A stretch of DNA of 64,000 nt, from NCBI GenBank assembly GCA_018873245.2, contig JAEMBT020000001.1, forward strand, positions 7,320,220 through 7,384,219, read 5' to 3'. This stretch comes from Archegozetes longisetosus (taxonomy: Eukaryota > Arthropoda > Arachnida > Sarcoptiformes > Trhypochthoniidae). Below the pieces are notes generated by a model. It made no database searches. It was not told the DNA's origin and was given only the letters and a program-made list of their open reading frames with translations. Below are positions 44,364 through 55,837 of this stretch, one piece after another. Within the stretch, counting starts at the first letter, position 1. Each line of letters starts with the position of its first letter. Made by a program: the position numbers and the translations under genes.

Positions 44364-44821
44364 TGGACACTTTAACAATCAGAAAACTTTTGAAGCGTTT
44401 CAAGTGTTTTGGTGGTGCTTATCCCCTGGATTTGATACCTAACGTTAAACGAAGACCTATAGCTCTAATAATTAACACACACACGTCTGATAAACCTGGT
44501 GAACATTGGGTTTCTATAGTAATCGATAAAGAAGGACAAGGAGAATACTTTGACTCATTTGGCTTGCCACCACTACATGCAGAGATTATTCGATATCTTG
44601 ATAAAATTTGTAAAAATGGATGGCGATTCAACCCTTTGGCTCTTCAAAACACAAAATCTATTACTTGTGGTCATTATTGTGTTCTTTATGTGATCTTTCG
44701 TTGCTCAGGATATTCTTATCATTATTTCATGTCGAAATTTAGCAAGAACACTCTAGAAAACGACTCAAAAGTGACTGAAATATTTGGAGATTATTCATTT
44801 AATATTAGTTCGTCGAAGTGA
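44363..44821 (+). CDS. Adenain-like cysteine protease of the Polinton
   Basis: 152 residues, intact. The catalytic layout of C5/C48-type viral proteases is visible: His in GEHWVSIVID (about residue 48), the acidic residue in GEYFDSFGLPP (about 64), the oxyanion Gln in LALQNTKSI (about 95) and the nucleophile Cys in TCGHYCVLYV (about 102). This enzyme matures capsid proteins in Polintons and adenoviruses. The start codon overlaps the end of the capsid gene. All key residues are present, so the protein could be active. Confidence 0.88.
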   Translation: MDTLTIRKLLKRFKCFGGAYPLDLIPNVKRRPIALIINTHTSDKPGEHWVSIVIDKEGQGEYFDSFGLPPLHAEIIRYLDKICKNGWRFNPLALQNTKSITCGHYCVLYVIFRCSGYSYHYFMSKFSKNTLENDSKVTEIFGDYSFNISSSK

Positions 44822-44830
44822 TAAGAAGAA

Positions 44831-45448
44831 ATGGATAACTTGAAGAAAGTGTGCGCTGCTATTGACATGCAAGGGTATTTTCTTGGAAAGAAGTTTTATC
44901 CGAGAGAATTGGCCATATGTAATGAAGTGGTGGATATATCTCTCGAGATTGATGTATCTCTAGATAGAGATAGTATCATTAATGCTAAAGATCTCTTGAG
45001 CTATAGACTTCAAAAATACAAAATCCATGGGATACCCTTAGAATCGATTAGAGGAAAACTTGGTCTTAAAGTGCACAAAAGTGAAAATTTGGAGATGATC
45101 ATTACCAATCTATATAATAAAGTTAAAACAACAGAAAAAGACATCCTCATTTGTAAAAATCAACAAGTCTCTGAAATCCTTCAGAAATTGGAAATTCCTC
45201 ACATTGATTTAAGGCATGTACTCATCGAAGGAGAGAGCTGCCCTACGCTGAAGGATTTGGACATGCGAATTGGTAAAGGAACAGTTTGGTTTTGCCCACT
45301 TCACACTTGTTTATCAAGTAATCAAAATGAAAGAAGAAAAATGAGATGTGCTCTGCGCAAAACTCGATATATATGAATTTGGGCTCACGGTAAACTCATT
45401 ATTAATGAGGTGTTTGAAGCCTTAAGATCGCTCAATTACGATGTCTAA
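44831..45448 (+). CDS. Polinton accessory protein with DxQG motif, TGA near the end
   Basis: ATG 44831, 9 nt after the protease stop; 181 residues to TGA 45374-45376, then 23 more codons in the same frame to TAA 45446-45448. The N-terminus has AIDMQGYFLGKKFYPRELAI and the C-terminal part VWFCPLHTC and MRCALRKTRYI, Cys/His pairs that may bind metal. I recall a widespread arthropod family with an (I/V)D(x)QGF start and a CP-H....CAL end, often in mobile-element contexts, but cannot name a proven function. A nuclease fold is conceivable since the family starts with Asp-x-Gln-Gly, which is speculation. The post-TGA stretch (IWAHGKLIINEVFEAL) looks like continuing protein. Confidence 0.6.
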
Positions 45449-45686
45449 GAATTACTACAATAGCTGTATTTGGATAGAATTCAACGAACATTAAATAACT
45501 CTGAAATTCGAAAACCTGAATAACTAGTCGTGCAGCTTTTCTCTAAAGCGTTGACAAGAAAAATATTCAGTGATCATCTTTAACTGAATATAAAGACAGA
45601 CCTTTTTTTGAACAGTATTCAATTTGCAGTTGGTGCTCGAACAGGTGAGCTTGTCTACTAAACATCTAAAAGTTATACTCTATTAA
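45449..45686. other. Spacer inside the Polinton segment
   Basis: Non-coding sequence with short poly-pyrimidine runs; probably the promoter of the following gene. No motif stands out. Confidence 0.35.
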
Positions 45687-46181
45687 ATGGGAATGGCTTC
45701 ATCAAATTTGAACAACCTTTGGAATACACTTCACACTGTGGATTTGACAGAAAATTCAAAAACATTTGGCCACAAAAAGTGTATTGTCCTCAAAGAACTC
45801 AGAAAGCCTGAGAAAGGTGATTCTCCGATCTTAGTTGATTTAAGAGCGTATGTCAATGGATTTCCATCAAAAAGTGGTGTTTGCCTAACTCAGTATGAGT
45901 TCAACTGGCTAGCTAATAATTTACTATATTTGGACAACGTTGAGAAGATTTTGCAGACCGAAAGCTCAGCTAGATCGTTGACAATTCAGCCTAGACCTAA
46001 GAAGATTGGAGGGGTTTGCATCATTCAACGTCTTGAAGATCAAATTCGAAAAATAAACTTATACAACAAGGAATTGAATAAACTTGTCACAAGATATGGA
46101 GATTTCATAAATTTGATCGACGAGATGAAAGAGAAACAATATGAAAATGAAGAGGGGACAGATGAAGTAGATGAGAAGTGA
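45687..46181 (+). CDS. Putative PC4-like ssDNA-binding protein of the Polinton
   Basis: ATG 45687, 164 residues, intact. The middle contains ILVDLRAYVNGFPSKSGVCL followed by TQYEFNWL, which resembles the core of the PC4 (Sub1) fold: VD(I/L)R-x-Y, a basic turn, KxG(I/V)xLT and an aromatic-containing helix. The C-terminus is a charged helix ending in an acidic tail. Related small proteins occur in other invertebrate Polinton-like loci as I recall. A role in element transcription or ssDNA handling is inference. It is the last ORF of the segment; DNA polymerase B and the packaging ATPase are not found on either side. Confidence 0.5.
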   Translation: MGMASSNLNNLWNTLHTVDLTENSKTFGHKKCIVLKELRKPEKGDSPILVDLRAYVNGFPSKSGVCLTQYEFNWLANNLLYLDNVEKILQTESSARSLTIQPRPKKIGGVCIIQRLEDQIRKINLYNKELNKLVTRYGDFINLIDEMKEKQYENEEGTDEVDEK

Positions 46182-46314
46182 AATTATTCATATAAAAAGA
46201 TTTTATTTAATATTAAACATTTCTAATTATATTTATGCCAAATTAACTTGTATGAATTTTTTCAATTTATTCAATAAAGATTTTACTTATCAAATCAAAT
46301 TTAATCAGAGGATG

Positions 46315-46400
46315 TGATCTGTTACGTGATTTGCGTGACTCTAAGTAGTCGTGATTTCACGAGACGTTTTGCATTGTCTGACGAAACACCCCATTAACCA
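46315..46400 (+). repeat. Direct repeat flanking the IQ gene, copy 1
   Basis: About 85 bp with GATGTGA, CGTGATTT(G/A)CGTGACTC and TTGTGATTTCACGA-type motifs, repeated at 46955-47045 at roughly three-quarters identity. Located about 150-230 bp before the start codon of the IQ-motif gene. The half-sites TGACTC and TCACG could be control elements. Confidence 0.65.
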
Positions 46401-46544
46401 ATCAAACGATTTGTTCCCTCCTACTCGAAGTAGAAAAATCTTGTTATGCGGGCATAAGTTTATTTTAAAAAAAGGCATCATTCTATATTAAACATTTGAT
46501 GCAGTCGCTTAAAAATCAATTTGTGCTTTATTATTAAAGTAGTC

Positions 46545-46814
46545 ATGAGTGATAAATACAGTTTTGGAAAAATCAGTTTTGTACAATATACCCCAACAAA
46601 CCAACCGTCATTCAGAGTCCCAGAAAAACTTCCATCTAAGTTGAGGTCAGAATTGAAAGAAACTATGGAACTATCGAATAAAAAAGAAAATGCTGCTGTT
46701 AAAATACAGGTATCAATGATAAAATATTCCCAATAAATTATAATATGTGATTTTATTTTTTTACAGAGTTGTTGGCGAGATTATAAAAACCGCAACAATT
46801 CAAGAAATGATTAA
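46545..46814 (+). CDS. Tiny two-exon IQ-motif protein
   Basis: Exon 1 is 46545-46709 (55 codons from ATG), intron 46710-46766 (57 nt, GTATCA...TTTTTTACAG, phase 0), exon 2 is 46767-46814 ending in TAA; 70 residues. The splice joins AAVKIQ to SCWRDYKNRN, giving a clear IQ calmodulin-binding motif (xIQxxxRxYKxR) that exists only across the junction. The N-terminal part has a Pro-rich PTNQPSFRVPEKLPSK segment and a short charged helix. Without the splice the frame ends at 46736. Small IQ proteins often bind calmodulin or act in cilia and sperm tails; here the partner is not known. It looks like a genuine host gene between the Polinton segment and the ABC transporter. Confidence 0.75.
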
Positions 46815-46954
46815 CATTATTTGATAACTTAATTAAACTTAATTAAATAAATGTTATAATTTTATTTGAAAGATTATCAGTAAATATGCAATGTATTACT
46901 TTTATTCGAAAATTTTGAAATAAAATATTTTTATTAAAACAATCATATTTCGGG

Positions 46955-47045
46955 TGATGTGACTCGTGGCGTGATTTACGTGACTCATAAGAGTTGTGAT
47001 TTCACGAAACTTTTTACATTGTTCGAAAAAACGATGAATAAACTA
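46955..47045 (+). repeat. Direct repeat flanking the IQ gene, copy 2
   Basis: Partner of 46315-46400. The copy lies just after the IQ-motif gene, so the gene stands between two repeats of its own upstream region, as after a small tandem duplication. No second coding copy follows. Confidence 0.65.
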
Positions 47046-47132
47046 TTCCAATTTTCAGGTTTTCATAAAAAAGCATGTTTATATGAAAACATGGTAAAGA
47101 TAGAGGGTTAACCTCAAAAAGACGGTCTTCGC

Positions 47133-47201
47133 GGTAAGAACCAATCAGAAAACTCCATTCGTCCCATTGGGCGTGTTGGAGCGTTTTGATTGGTGCTTAC
47201 C
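47133..47201. repeat. Inverted repeat with CCAAT boxes
   Basis: The arms 47133-47156 and 47178-47201 are inverted copies of 24 bp with about four mismatches, each containing CCAATCA or its complement and GGTAAG at the outside. Could be a double CCAAT promoter or a small foldback element; the ABC transporter gene points the other way, so it is not that gene's promoter. Confidence 0.6.
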
Positions 47202-47821
47202 ACAACCGCCGCACTTCTACTTATTACAATGTTAGGTTTAAACTTGAACCAGAGGCGAAGTCATAATTCTAGAACCATCATAATTAATCTTTTAGACCCA
47301 ATGATAATCTACAAATAAAAGCATAGTTTTATTCGAAGAATCATTTAATAATGTTCACACTATATTGCCGATTGTATATAGAGATATAAATTATATATGC
47401 TCATAGACACTCATTATTGGTGCTGCCTTGTTGGTGCTGTCATTATTGGTAGTGTCTATTCAACTAAATTGTTATAATATTTGAAATAAAATGTAAAATT
47501 TATTTAATAATTTTTATTCCAATCTCATACAGATCTTTGTGTTGTTTGAACAAATTCTTAATTAACTAATAAGTTGGTGAAATTACTGAGCAATAATTAA
47601 TTTTAATTATAGTCAATTTAAGAAATATTTATACTCTTTACTCAAATTGCTAGCTATCGATCTAAAGCAAATGACTTAAAGTGATTGATAAAATACCAGA
47701 TCTCTTTTATTAGAAATGAAATTGATTAACAACTTTTATTCACATAAGATTAAAATTGTTTTGATTGTATTAATATAAAGTAATATAATCATAATTTCAA
47801 TGATTAATGTTTACTTTGGAT
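47202..47821. other. No gene recognised
   Basis: AT-rich spacer between the CCAAT inverted repeat and the 3' end of the ABCA gene. Nothing conserved is seen. Confidence 0.4.
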
Positions 47822-50800
47822 CTAATGTCCAATAATTGAAAGAAATGTTTGCTCTAAACTAGCATTTGATACAAAATAATCCTCTAAATTAAATTCAGTT
47901 TTAATCGTCTCCAAAATATGAAATATTTGTGATAACTTCACATTTTCAGTGACCAAATGATAGTAAATAACACCAAAACTGTCGTACTTAAGGACACACT
48001 TCTGACCAAAAGTTTGCAAAATTTTAGCTTTCAAGTGATCGACAACATTTTCACTTGTATTCAAATTGACTTTTAATGCAATAACAAATCCTTTCGCATA
48101 TCTATTCTTCAAATCATTTATAAATCCAATAGTTTTGAGAACTCCGTTCGACATTATGGCCAAACGAGAACACAAAGCCTCACATTCTTCCATATTATGT
48201 GAAGTCAATAATATACAAGTTTTAGAACTAATCAACAAATGTCTCAATAATTGCCATATTTTGAATCTGGAATCAGAATCGACACCATTTGTCGGTTCGT
48301 CTAATAATAACAGATCTGGAGATCCTATTATTGCGATAGCGAGTGATATCTTTCTTCTGTTGCCTCCACTATATGTCGACAGTGGCTTATTAATTATATT
48401 TTTCAGTTCAAACCTTTCGATAATATTTGTAATGAATTTGTCGAAATGGTTTGTTTGAAAACCTCTTAAACGTGCGAAAAATCGGAGAGTTTGCATTCCT
48501 GTCAGTCTATCCAAAAGTGCGTCGTTTTGTGGACAATAACCAATACGAGAATAAAATTGTGTTTTATTTGTGAATAAGTTTGCGTTTGAACCTAAATATA
48601 CATTTCCTGAAGAAATACTCAGATCTCCAGTTATTAATCGAAATGTTGTGGTTTTTCCGCTTCCATTAATACCTAATAACCCAAAACATTGTTGCTTTTG
48701 AAGAGTGAACAATAGTTTATTCGGAACTATCAAACTCTCTTTGAATCGTTTGGTTAGTTTATCGACAATAAAAGCCTCACGATCCAAATCTCCACTTCGA
48801 ATGAGTTGCGAAACATATTCTGATTCTTGTTTCACTTCTTCACATTCACTCTCTTGCAGTTCAAAGTCATTATTGTTATTATTATTCATATTCAGACTTT
48901 TCTTAAAGAATCGTAAAAGCTTTTGATAAAATTTCATTTCAATTATTAAGATTAGAATAAAATATGTAAATCCATACCATACGAAACGCATATAAAAAAA
49001 ATTGACGTATGCAAAGGGATTCAACCATGTATGACATTCTAAATAGAATGGTATAATATTGAACGGAAAGTAATAAAGCTTTGGGATCTCAAAAACTGTT
49101 TGATTGTGATGTAAGCAAGATTCCGGACAACAAATACTTCCATTATAACTATAAATTCGGTAATCATCAGATTCGCAAAAATTGTGGTTGGGATCTATTG
49201 AGTCCATTATATGACAGTATGTATTATATCCAAGAATTCTGTGTAGAAAATTGATACCACTTAAAAATAGTGTACTCGGACACAGAATCAGAAGTAGTTC
49301 TGAGATTAGATCAACGATTGTTTCTATATTTCTCGAAATTGAAAACAATATCGAAATCAAAATGAGAGTTATTGTTGCGGCGATTATATTATAAAGCGAT
49401 ATAAGTGCGAATCCTGTCGACGGCTTTTTACAGAAAAATGATATCAAATATGCAAACGGTATGAATGAGAATCCGTATAATAAAAACATCAAATATATTG
49501 AGATGAATGAATATTTTGATGCACTAAAGAATTGGTAGTGATCTAAAACGTGATGAACTGATGCATAAAGTAGTGAACAAATAGAGTGAACAATCAAATC
49601 AAATGTAAAGTTCGCGAACCAGTAAACTATAGGATTGAGACCAGACATCATTTGAAGTAATTTAAATTTAGTCCTCAACTCATGAATCGGTAATAAGACA
49701 TAAGTGGCAGTAGTGAATGTGAACCCAAACATGAATATTATCAAATCAATTTGTAAAAAATCTTCTAAATCTAGATAGTTATGACGATATGAAATCTCTC
49801 TTCCCCTCCAATCGATTTGTAGCGGATTATTAATGACTGTTATGTCATAACTATTATCGTTAGTTAACTGTCGAAGTAATGCAGTTGTCACCAAATTCAA
49901 TGATATCGGCAGTGAATGATATGCCGCGTAATTGTACCAAACTATTAGATCTATTGTTTCGCTTGAGATATGAGTCGAAAAACCATACAATAGATTATAA
50001 AAGTAGTTGCGGAAACTTTCTTCAGAATAAAATAGAAGTGATTCTTGAATCTCGCCAGAATTAAACTTTTCTTGAATCACACCTTCTTCTTCTAAATGTG
50101 CTGAATAGATATTTGAAATGAAATTTTCGAAACTCGATTCATTTTTTACAACAAATGCTTTCTTTCCGTTGCCATAAATTTGTTGACTCTTTAAAATTAA
50201 AGATTCTTTGGTAACAGCTTGACCAATTTTGAGCAAATGAATCACAACAAATAATAGTGATATGAAAAATATCGGTATAATTATTAGTGTTAAGAGTAAA
50301 ATATAATGCTTTGAGAGATAGTTCAGTCGCTTAAACAAAATTGCTGTGATCTGTTGGATAACCAGTTTGTAAGGCTCTTGTGGTCTTCCCTCAGATCCTA
50401 TCGATTCTTCTATTAAACAATCGTTATTATCATTGAACGGAGAACTGTTTTCAAGTTGAAAACATTCATCTTTTTTATGTATGATTTTCGCATAACAATC
50501 TTCGAGAGTTTTCATTCCAAGTGATAAGTTATTAATCGCCAAAGTACCAGATTTCGATTCCAACTCATCAAACATTTGAGAAAATTGTTTACAATCTTCA
50601 AAATCAATTCCGTATTGAAGCTCTTCATTATCTCTCATATCATTTTTATCAAAAGAATTGATTTTTGCATATTTCGAAATTATTTTTCTTATTTGACTTT
50701 CGGTCTCGAATTCAGAACTCTTCAAAACTTTCAACTGATATCCAGAATCAAACTGTTTCTTCATCTTCAAAGTCGAACCTTTGAAACTCATTACTCCGTG

Positions 50801-53686
50801 CGATATGACAACAATCATATCTGACAACAGATTTGCTTCTTCTAAATGATGTGAAGTAATCAAAATTGATTTACTGCTTTTCGCATCGATTATCAAATCC
50901 CATACTTTTCGTCTAACTTTTGGATCTAATCCGGCTGTCGGTTCATCTAATATTAAGATATCGTTTGGTCCAATGAGAGCCATTCCAAGAAGTAATCTTC
51001 TCATTGTTCCACCCGATAGTTTGAAGGCCTCTTTATTCAAATCTGACTCCAAATCTAATAATTGAATCAATTGTTGAGTACTATATCCGTCATTTCTTTC
51101 ACGCAGTGCTACTTTCAAGTCATGAAATAATTGTAAATGTTCTCTAACTGTTAACCATTTATAATAAACATTTTGTTGTGGACAAATTCCAATCGTATTT
51201 TGTGCTAATTTTCTCTCTTTTGAGATATCATGTCCACCGACAATGACCTGACCATCATATTCGAGCAATCCTTTTAACACAAATTTTGAAGGGTTATTAT
51301 TGGTTGAATTTATTTATTTTGTTGGTACTATTCTAAAATACAACTATTAAAGCAAATTTCGCTGCATTGAATGCTTTTTGCATTGCTTTAAACGTTAGAT
51401 AGGGTTTAAACGCAAGATTTTTCATTACATTAAATGATTTTAAATTTGCAATAAACAAAAGATTTTAGGTCCTGTAGATCGACCGCACTGAATCATAATT
51501 GATTTTAGTTGTTTGAGACACTTTGGTCATATATGATCTACGGTTTAAGTTATCAATTATTAGGCCTCTAATGCCATTACTAATCACTTGTTTTGGTTAT
51601 GTTTTCATTTGATCATTTGCTGATATTCTTGTCACTGTGGTTGTTGGAGTTGAACATTTAAAATTACTCTATGATAGTTAAATATTATACGTTTTAGTTG
51701 ATCTTGACTATTAAAACACTAACATAAACCAAGCTCATTCATACCTAAATTCTAAGCTACAAAAATTGTGCTAATAATTAATCGTTTAAAGTATTTTAAG
51801 AACCGGTTATAATATTGTAAACTCAATGGATTAAAAATCGTTTGAAGCAATGTTAAAAGTGTTGAATGCAATGAAATTTGCTGTAATGTAAAAATAATTA
51901 CCTGTTATGATATTGATGAGAGTAGTCTTTCCTGAACCATTTGGTCCAAGGACTACAGAAATCGACTTATTCTTTACTTCTAAATCAATATTTTTGAGCA
52001 CACACTCACTCATAAAACCGAACATTGATTCATATTTTTTACTCAAATTGCTAACAATTATTGAATGACTTTCTCTATCAAACATTGTTTCATAATTTAT
52101 TTGATTATCCTTTTCGAAGAGCTTGTCATAAATGTATTTGACTGGAAAGTAGAAAGGCTTTGCAAATGTCTTCTGAGATGTCACTATTGATGACAAATAC
52201 CAAATCAATAGTCCATACAATGGATATGAAATGAACACAGCCATGAATACATGTCCTAAAGACATTTCATCTGCAAGATGTCCGGCATCTGATATATGAC
52301 TCCAAGTGGCACCAAAATAAGTGTTCGAATAAAGTCCGTGTGATATCCATATAAACCAAAACAGAGCACAGTTTGGTATCATACATGACAGCCATTCATT
52401 TCCCCAGGAACTAGGTCTAGGATCAGTTCTTCCGACATATATAACCAAATAAAATATAGGAATAACGAACGATAAGATCCATATAAGTATTGTTGCGATA
52501 ACTGCTATATTCGGACTTTTGAATAATACAGATATGAAACACACCGAAAGTATTGATTGAATTAAGAATAATATTAAGAAAAATAGGAAAAAGAAAAGTT
52601 TATGCCATGTAAGAGTGAATGTGAATCCACTATGTTTTCTGTTTGATCGCTATTGTACTTAATAACAGGTATATCAAGAATAAAAGCGATTATCAAGTTT
52701 TGTAGACATAATAGCAAAAAGGCGTCAATAATAACACTTATCCAGTGCTCAAGTTTTCCGACTCCCAAAAGAACTAAGTATTCAGTCATTTTTGTGGCCT
52801 TTTCTTCAACTATTCTCTTAACGATTACGGGTAACATAACTAAAAGACTGAATATCATAACCAATATGATAAAGAAATAGTAGGCATCCGATTCATCAAT
52901 TTTTTTAATCTTATCTCGTGCTGGAATTGGTATCTTCTGCATCAAAATATTAGTTTTATTAAGTATTGTATTATTAGTTGCAATCGAAATATGAGCCAAG
53001 TCTATAGCAGTTTGTAATTGAATGAATCCATAATCAATATAATCATTATTTTTATCAAATGTCTGAAACTTTGACCTAAGTTTCCTGTAAAGTTGGCTGT
53101 TATAGATCTCTAAGTTTGAAACACTTATACTATATTTTAGATGTTTAGGCACTTCGAAGTTATTGTCAAAATCAAACTGAATACCAAAAATACGTTGTAA
53201 TCCATCCTTATGTTGACTAAACATAATATTTTTTAATAGTATATTTAATTCAAACTTACTTTTGGCCGCTTTAATAGAAAAAGTATAAGGGAAAAACTTC
53301 TTCTTCATGATGTCTTCAAAACTTTTGATTAATCTTTTAGTATAGGAATTGATAGGCGTATAAATGATAGTTATTGGGATTTCTCCATGTCCATGTTGTT
53401 CGTATTCTCTAAGATATCTATCTAGAGTTATGGGTTGAAATACACTCTCGGGTGATGATAATATTGAGGGTAGTTTTGTTTTGTTGACACCATTTTCATC
53501 AAAATATTTGTATTCATGTTCATTTCTATACCGATATAGAGTTTTATTAGATATGATGACAATAACTGATGAAAAAATGATTGGTATTAAGAACAAGAGC
53601 ACAAATGACAACTTATTATGAGATCTAATTTTCCAATTTTTCATAAGTAATAGTTTTATAATTTTGAAACTTTGTCGAAAATTCAT
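47822..53686 (-). CDS. ABCA-type full ABC transporter
   Basis: ATG 53686 to TAG 47822. One intron, 51901-51271 (631 nt, phase 1), splits NBD1 right after its Walker A. Order: first membrane helix (residues about 25-46), a long extracellular loop, five further helices, NBD1 with GPNGSGKTT, signature KLSGGTMRR and Walker B ILILDEPTAGLD; then TMD2 with its own large Cys-containing loop, and NBD2 with GINGSGKTT, signature YSGGNRRK and Walker B LLLLDEPTNGVD. The total, about 1740 residues, is usual for ABCA lipid exporters. A frameshift near 52630 (one base missing, or two extra) shifts the frame inside TMD1; the protein-like sequence continues at once on both sides (ILDIPVIKYNSD before, FTLTWHKLFFFL after). 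Either the allele is broken or the base call is wrong. Everything else is intact. Confidence 0.9.
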
Positions 53687-54627
53687 TTTTAACTATATGT
53701 TCGATTTGAAAATATGAACACTTTCTCATTAGTATACTATGTTTTGCAGATACCTGCGTCGCATATGAACAAAAACTCTTGAAGGTTCCCAATTCGAAAC
53801 AGACTAACAAAAACTTCTGCTAGACATACAGCCAAATTCATTTCCCAATGTACGCATCCCAGTGGGTAGTACTTAAGTAGTTCTATCAGAAAAGTCATTT
53901 CCCGTTATTGTATTAATACTCCCGTTTTTGAGTCTACTTTGATTTCGTACTTCAACACGCATTATAAATATTTTGTTCGAATTAAATACTAGATCAAAGT
54001 GTGTTTCATTTAATTCTATTATTAAACTGGAAGATATGACAGAATTGATATATGATAATGCGAACACTATGAGAAACCACGTTATAAGTAACCAAAATTT
54101 TTAAAAAATATCGTATATCAGATGAATAATGACATAATTATTTCAAAAACATGAAAAGTACCTATTACCATGTTTTAGAAGATAAATAATAGATAATAAG
54201 CATATTCTGATTTAGATTAAACGAATAATTATTATTCTTAAACATCGTACTCTTTGTATAAACCTTTGAATTGGAAACAGCAAATGAACATATTGTAAAT
54301 ATAACTGAATTTGGCTGTAATATAACTCGAGAAGTGTTTTGCAACCGATAAACTATGTGAGAGCATTTATTTGAAGGAGATATGAATTCATTTCATTACT
54401 TTGAAGGTTACTCTCAAGGGTTGCTTCTCTTCTTTTTTACCATCAATTGTTGACTTGTCGCCAATAAATGAAAACTTTATGTTAATCTATGTTAGGATTT
54501 TGCAATGTTTAGGATTTTTATATTATGCAAAGATAAAATTTTAATTTTTTCTGCTCTAAAATTATTGCCTTTAGCTAAAATTTCAGACTCTGCTGCCATA
54601 TATAAGTCTTAGATTTTTTAGGTACTA
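53687..54627. other. Upstream region of the ABCA gene
   Basis: No coding sequence recognised. It presumably contains the 5' untranslated region and promoter on the minus strand; I see no decisive core motif. The ORFs at 53625-53810 and 53873-54067 (-) have no family signal. Confidence 0.35.
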
Positions 54628-55220
54628 CGGTCAAACCTCTATAATCTGACACGATATTTTGCTATCACCATTAGTCGATTTATGGAGGTTGTCGGTTTGT
54701 AGAAAAACCTCTTTAATTCGACATGTCGGTATAAAGAGGTATAATTTTAGGTGCGTTGATAATAAATCTAATTATTATTTTTTTAGAAACTTAAAAATAA
54801 CTAAAAGACCTCTCAATTAAAAAATTCATTCAAAGTGGCTTGTCAGGCTTTACATTTCTTCTTAACAACAGTGGCTTCCAACGTGCTTTTTATACTCTCA
54901 ACGTTTTGAATCAGCTCAGGATGCTTTGATTGAGGAAATATGGATAATTTATTTACCATAAGAAATGATTTATTCAAACCAAAGAAACACATCTCGAGTG
55001 TATTAAATAGGCACCTCAGTGTCGAATTGTAGAGGTTCTAATGAATAGGAGATAACTATTGAAGGAAAAAACTATTGTCGGATTACGGAGTATGGAGGTG
55101 TCGAATTAAAGAGGTTTTTATAATACAAACTTCTACGTAAGAATTTTTTTGGAAATAAGATAAAGTCGAATTTGAGAGGTTGTCGAGTTATAGAGGAGTC
55201 GGTATAAGGAGGGTTGACTG
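54628..55220. mobile_element. pogo/Tigger-like MITE, 593 bp
   Basis: Starts CGGTCAAACCTCTATAA and ends with AGGAGGGTTGACTG, an inverted match, with TA on both sides (54626-54627, 55221-55222). Inside, units such as GTCGAATTAAAGAGGTTT and GTCGAGTTATAGAGG recur, as is usual for this group. Non-coding. Confidence 0.75.
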
Positions 55221-55837
55221 TATTCAACATTAATATTTAAAATAAGCTCTTATTGAGATTTTCAGTGTTTGATAGTTGATAAATTACAGCCAATCGCAGT
55301 GATGAAGCTTAATTTGTTTACGGAACAATAGTATTATTTCAGGATGTTGTTGATTATGTTAGAAATGCACTCGTTAAATATATTTTCGATGATATAAAAA
55401 TACAATAATGCCACGATATAGTGTACCTCTTTAAGGTATATACTTGCTATGGTGAAAAACACTGGTCCACAGCTATTCACTACATTCGAGTACTACTGTA
55501 TGAATTCAAAAAGAAGTAGGAAATGCTTCCAATAACAGGATAGACTTAATAGCTAGACTCAAAATTAATTACTCCTCCAAATCATTGTATCAATTGTGTT
55601 GCTATGCAATTATTGATTAACTTCATACTTTATTAACCTTACTTCATATTTGAAAAACCGAACTTATAAATAGTGTCAAGGTTTATTTCGTTAAAAAGTT
55701 TAAACGAAATAAAACACCGCAAATATAAGAAATAGAGGGTTTCGTTAAACGAGTTATGAACAAATAAAAATATGTTTTGAACATAATTTTTGTAGTGAAT
55801 TTGGCCATTTCACACATGTTTTCACTAGTTTATAGTA
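55221..55837. other. No gene recognised
   Basis: AT-rich spacer. Around 55677-55745 a short CGTTTAAACG-like stretch repeats a TTTCGTTAAA motif. Confidence 0.35.

Noticed and set aside
48066..50824. Plus-strand frames of 61-130 codons over the ABCA gene
   Set aside because: Antisense shadows of the ABCA coding sequence.
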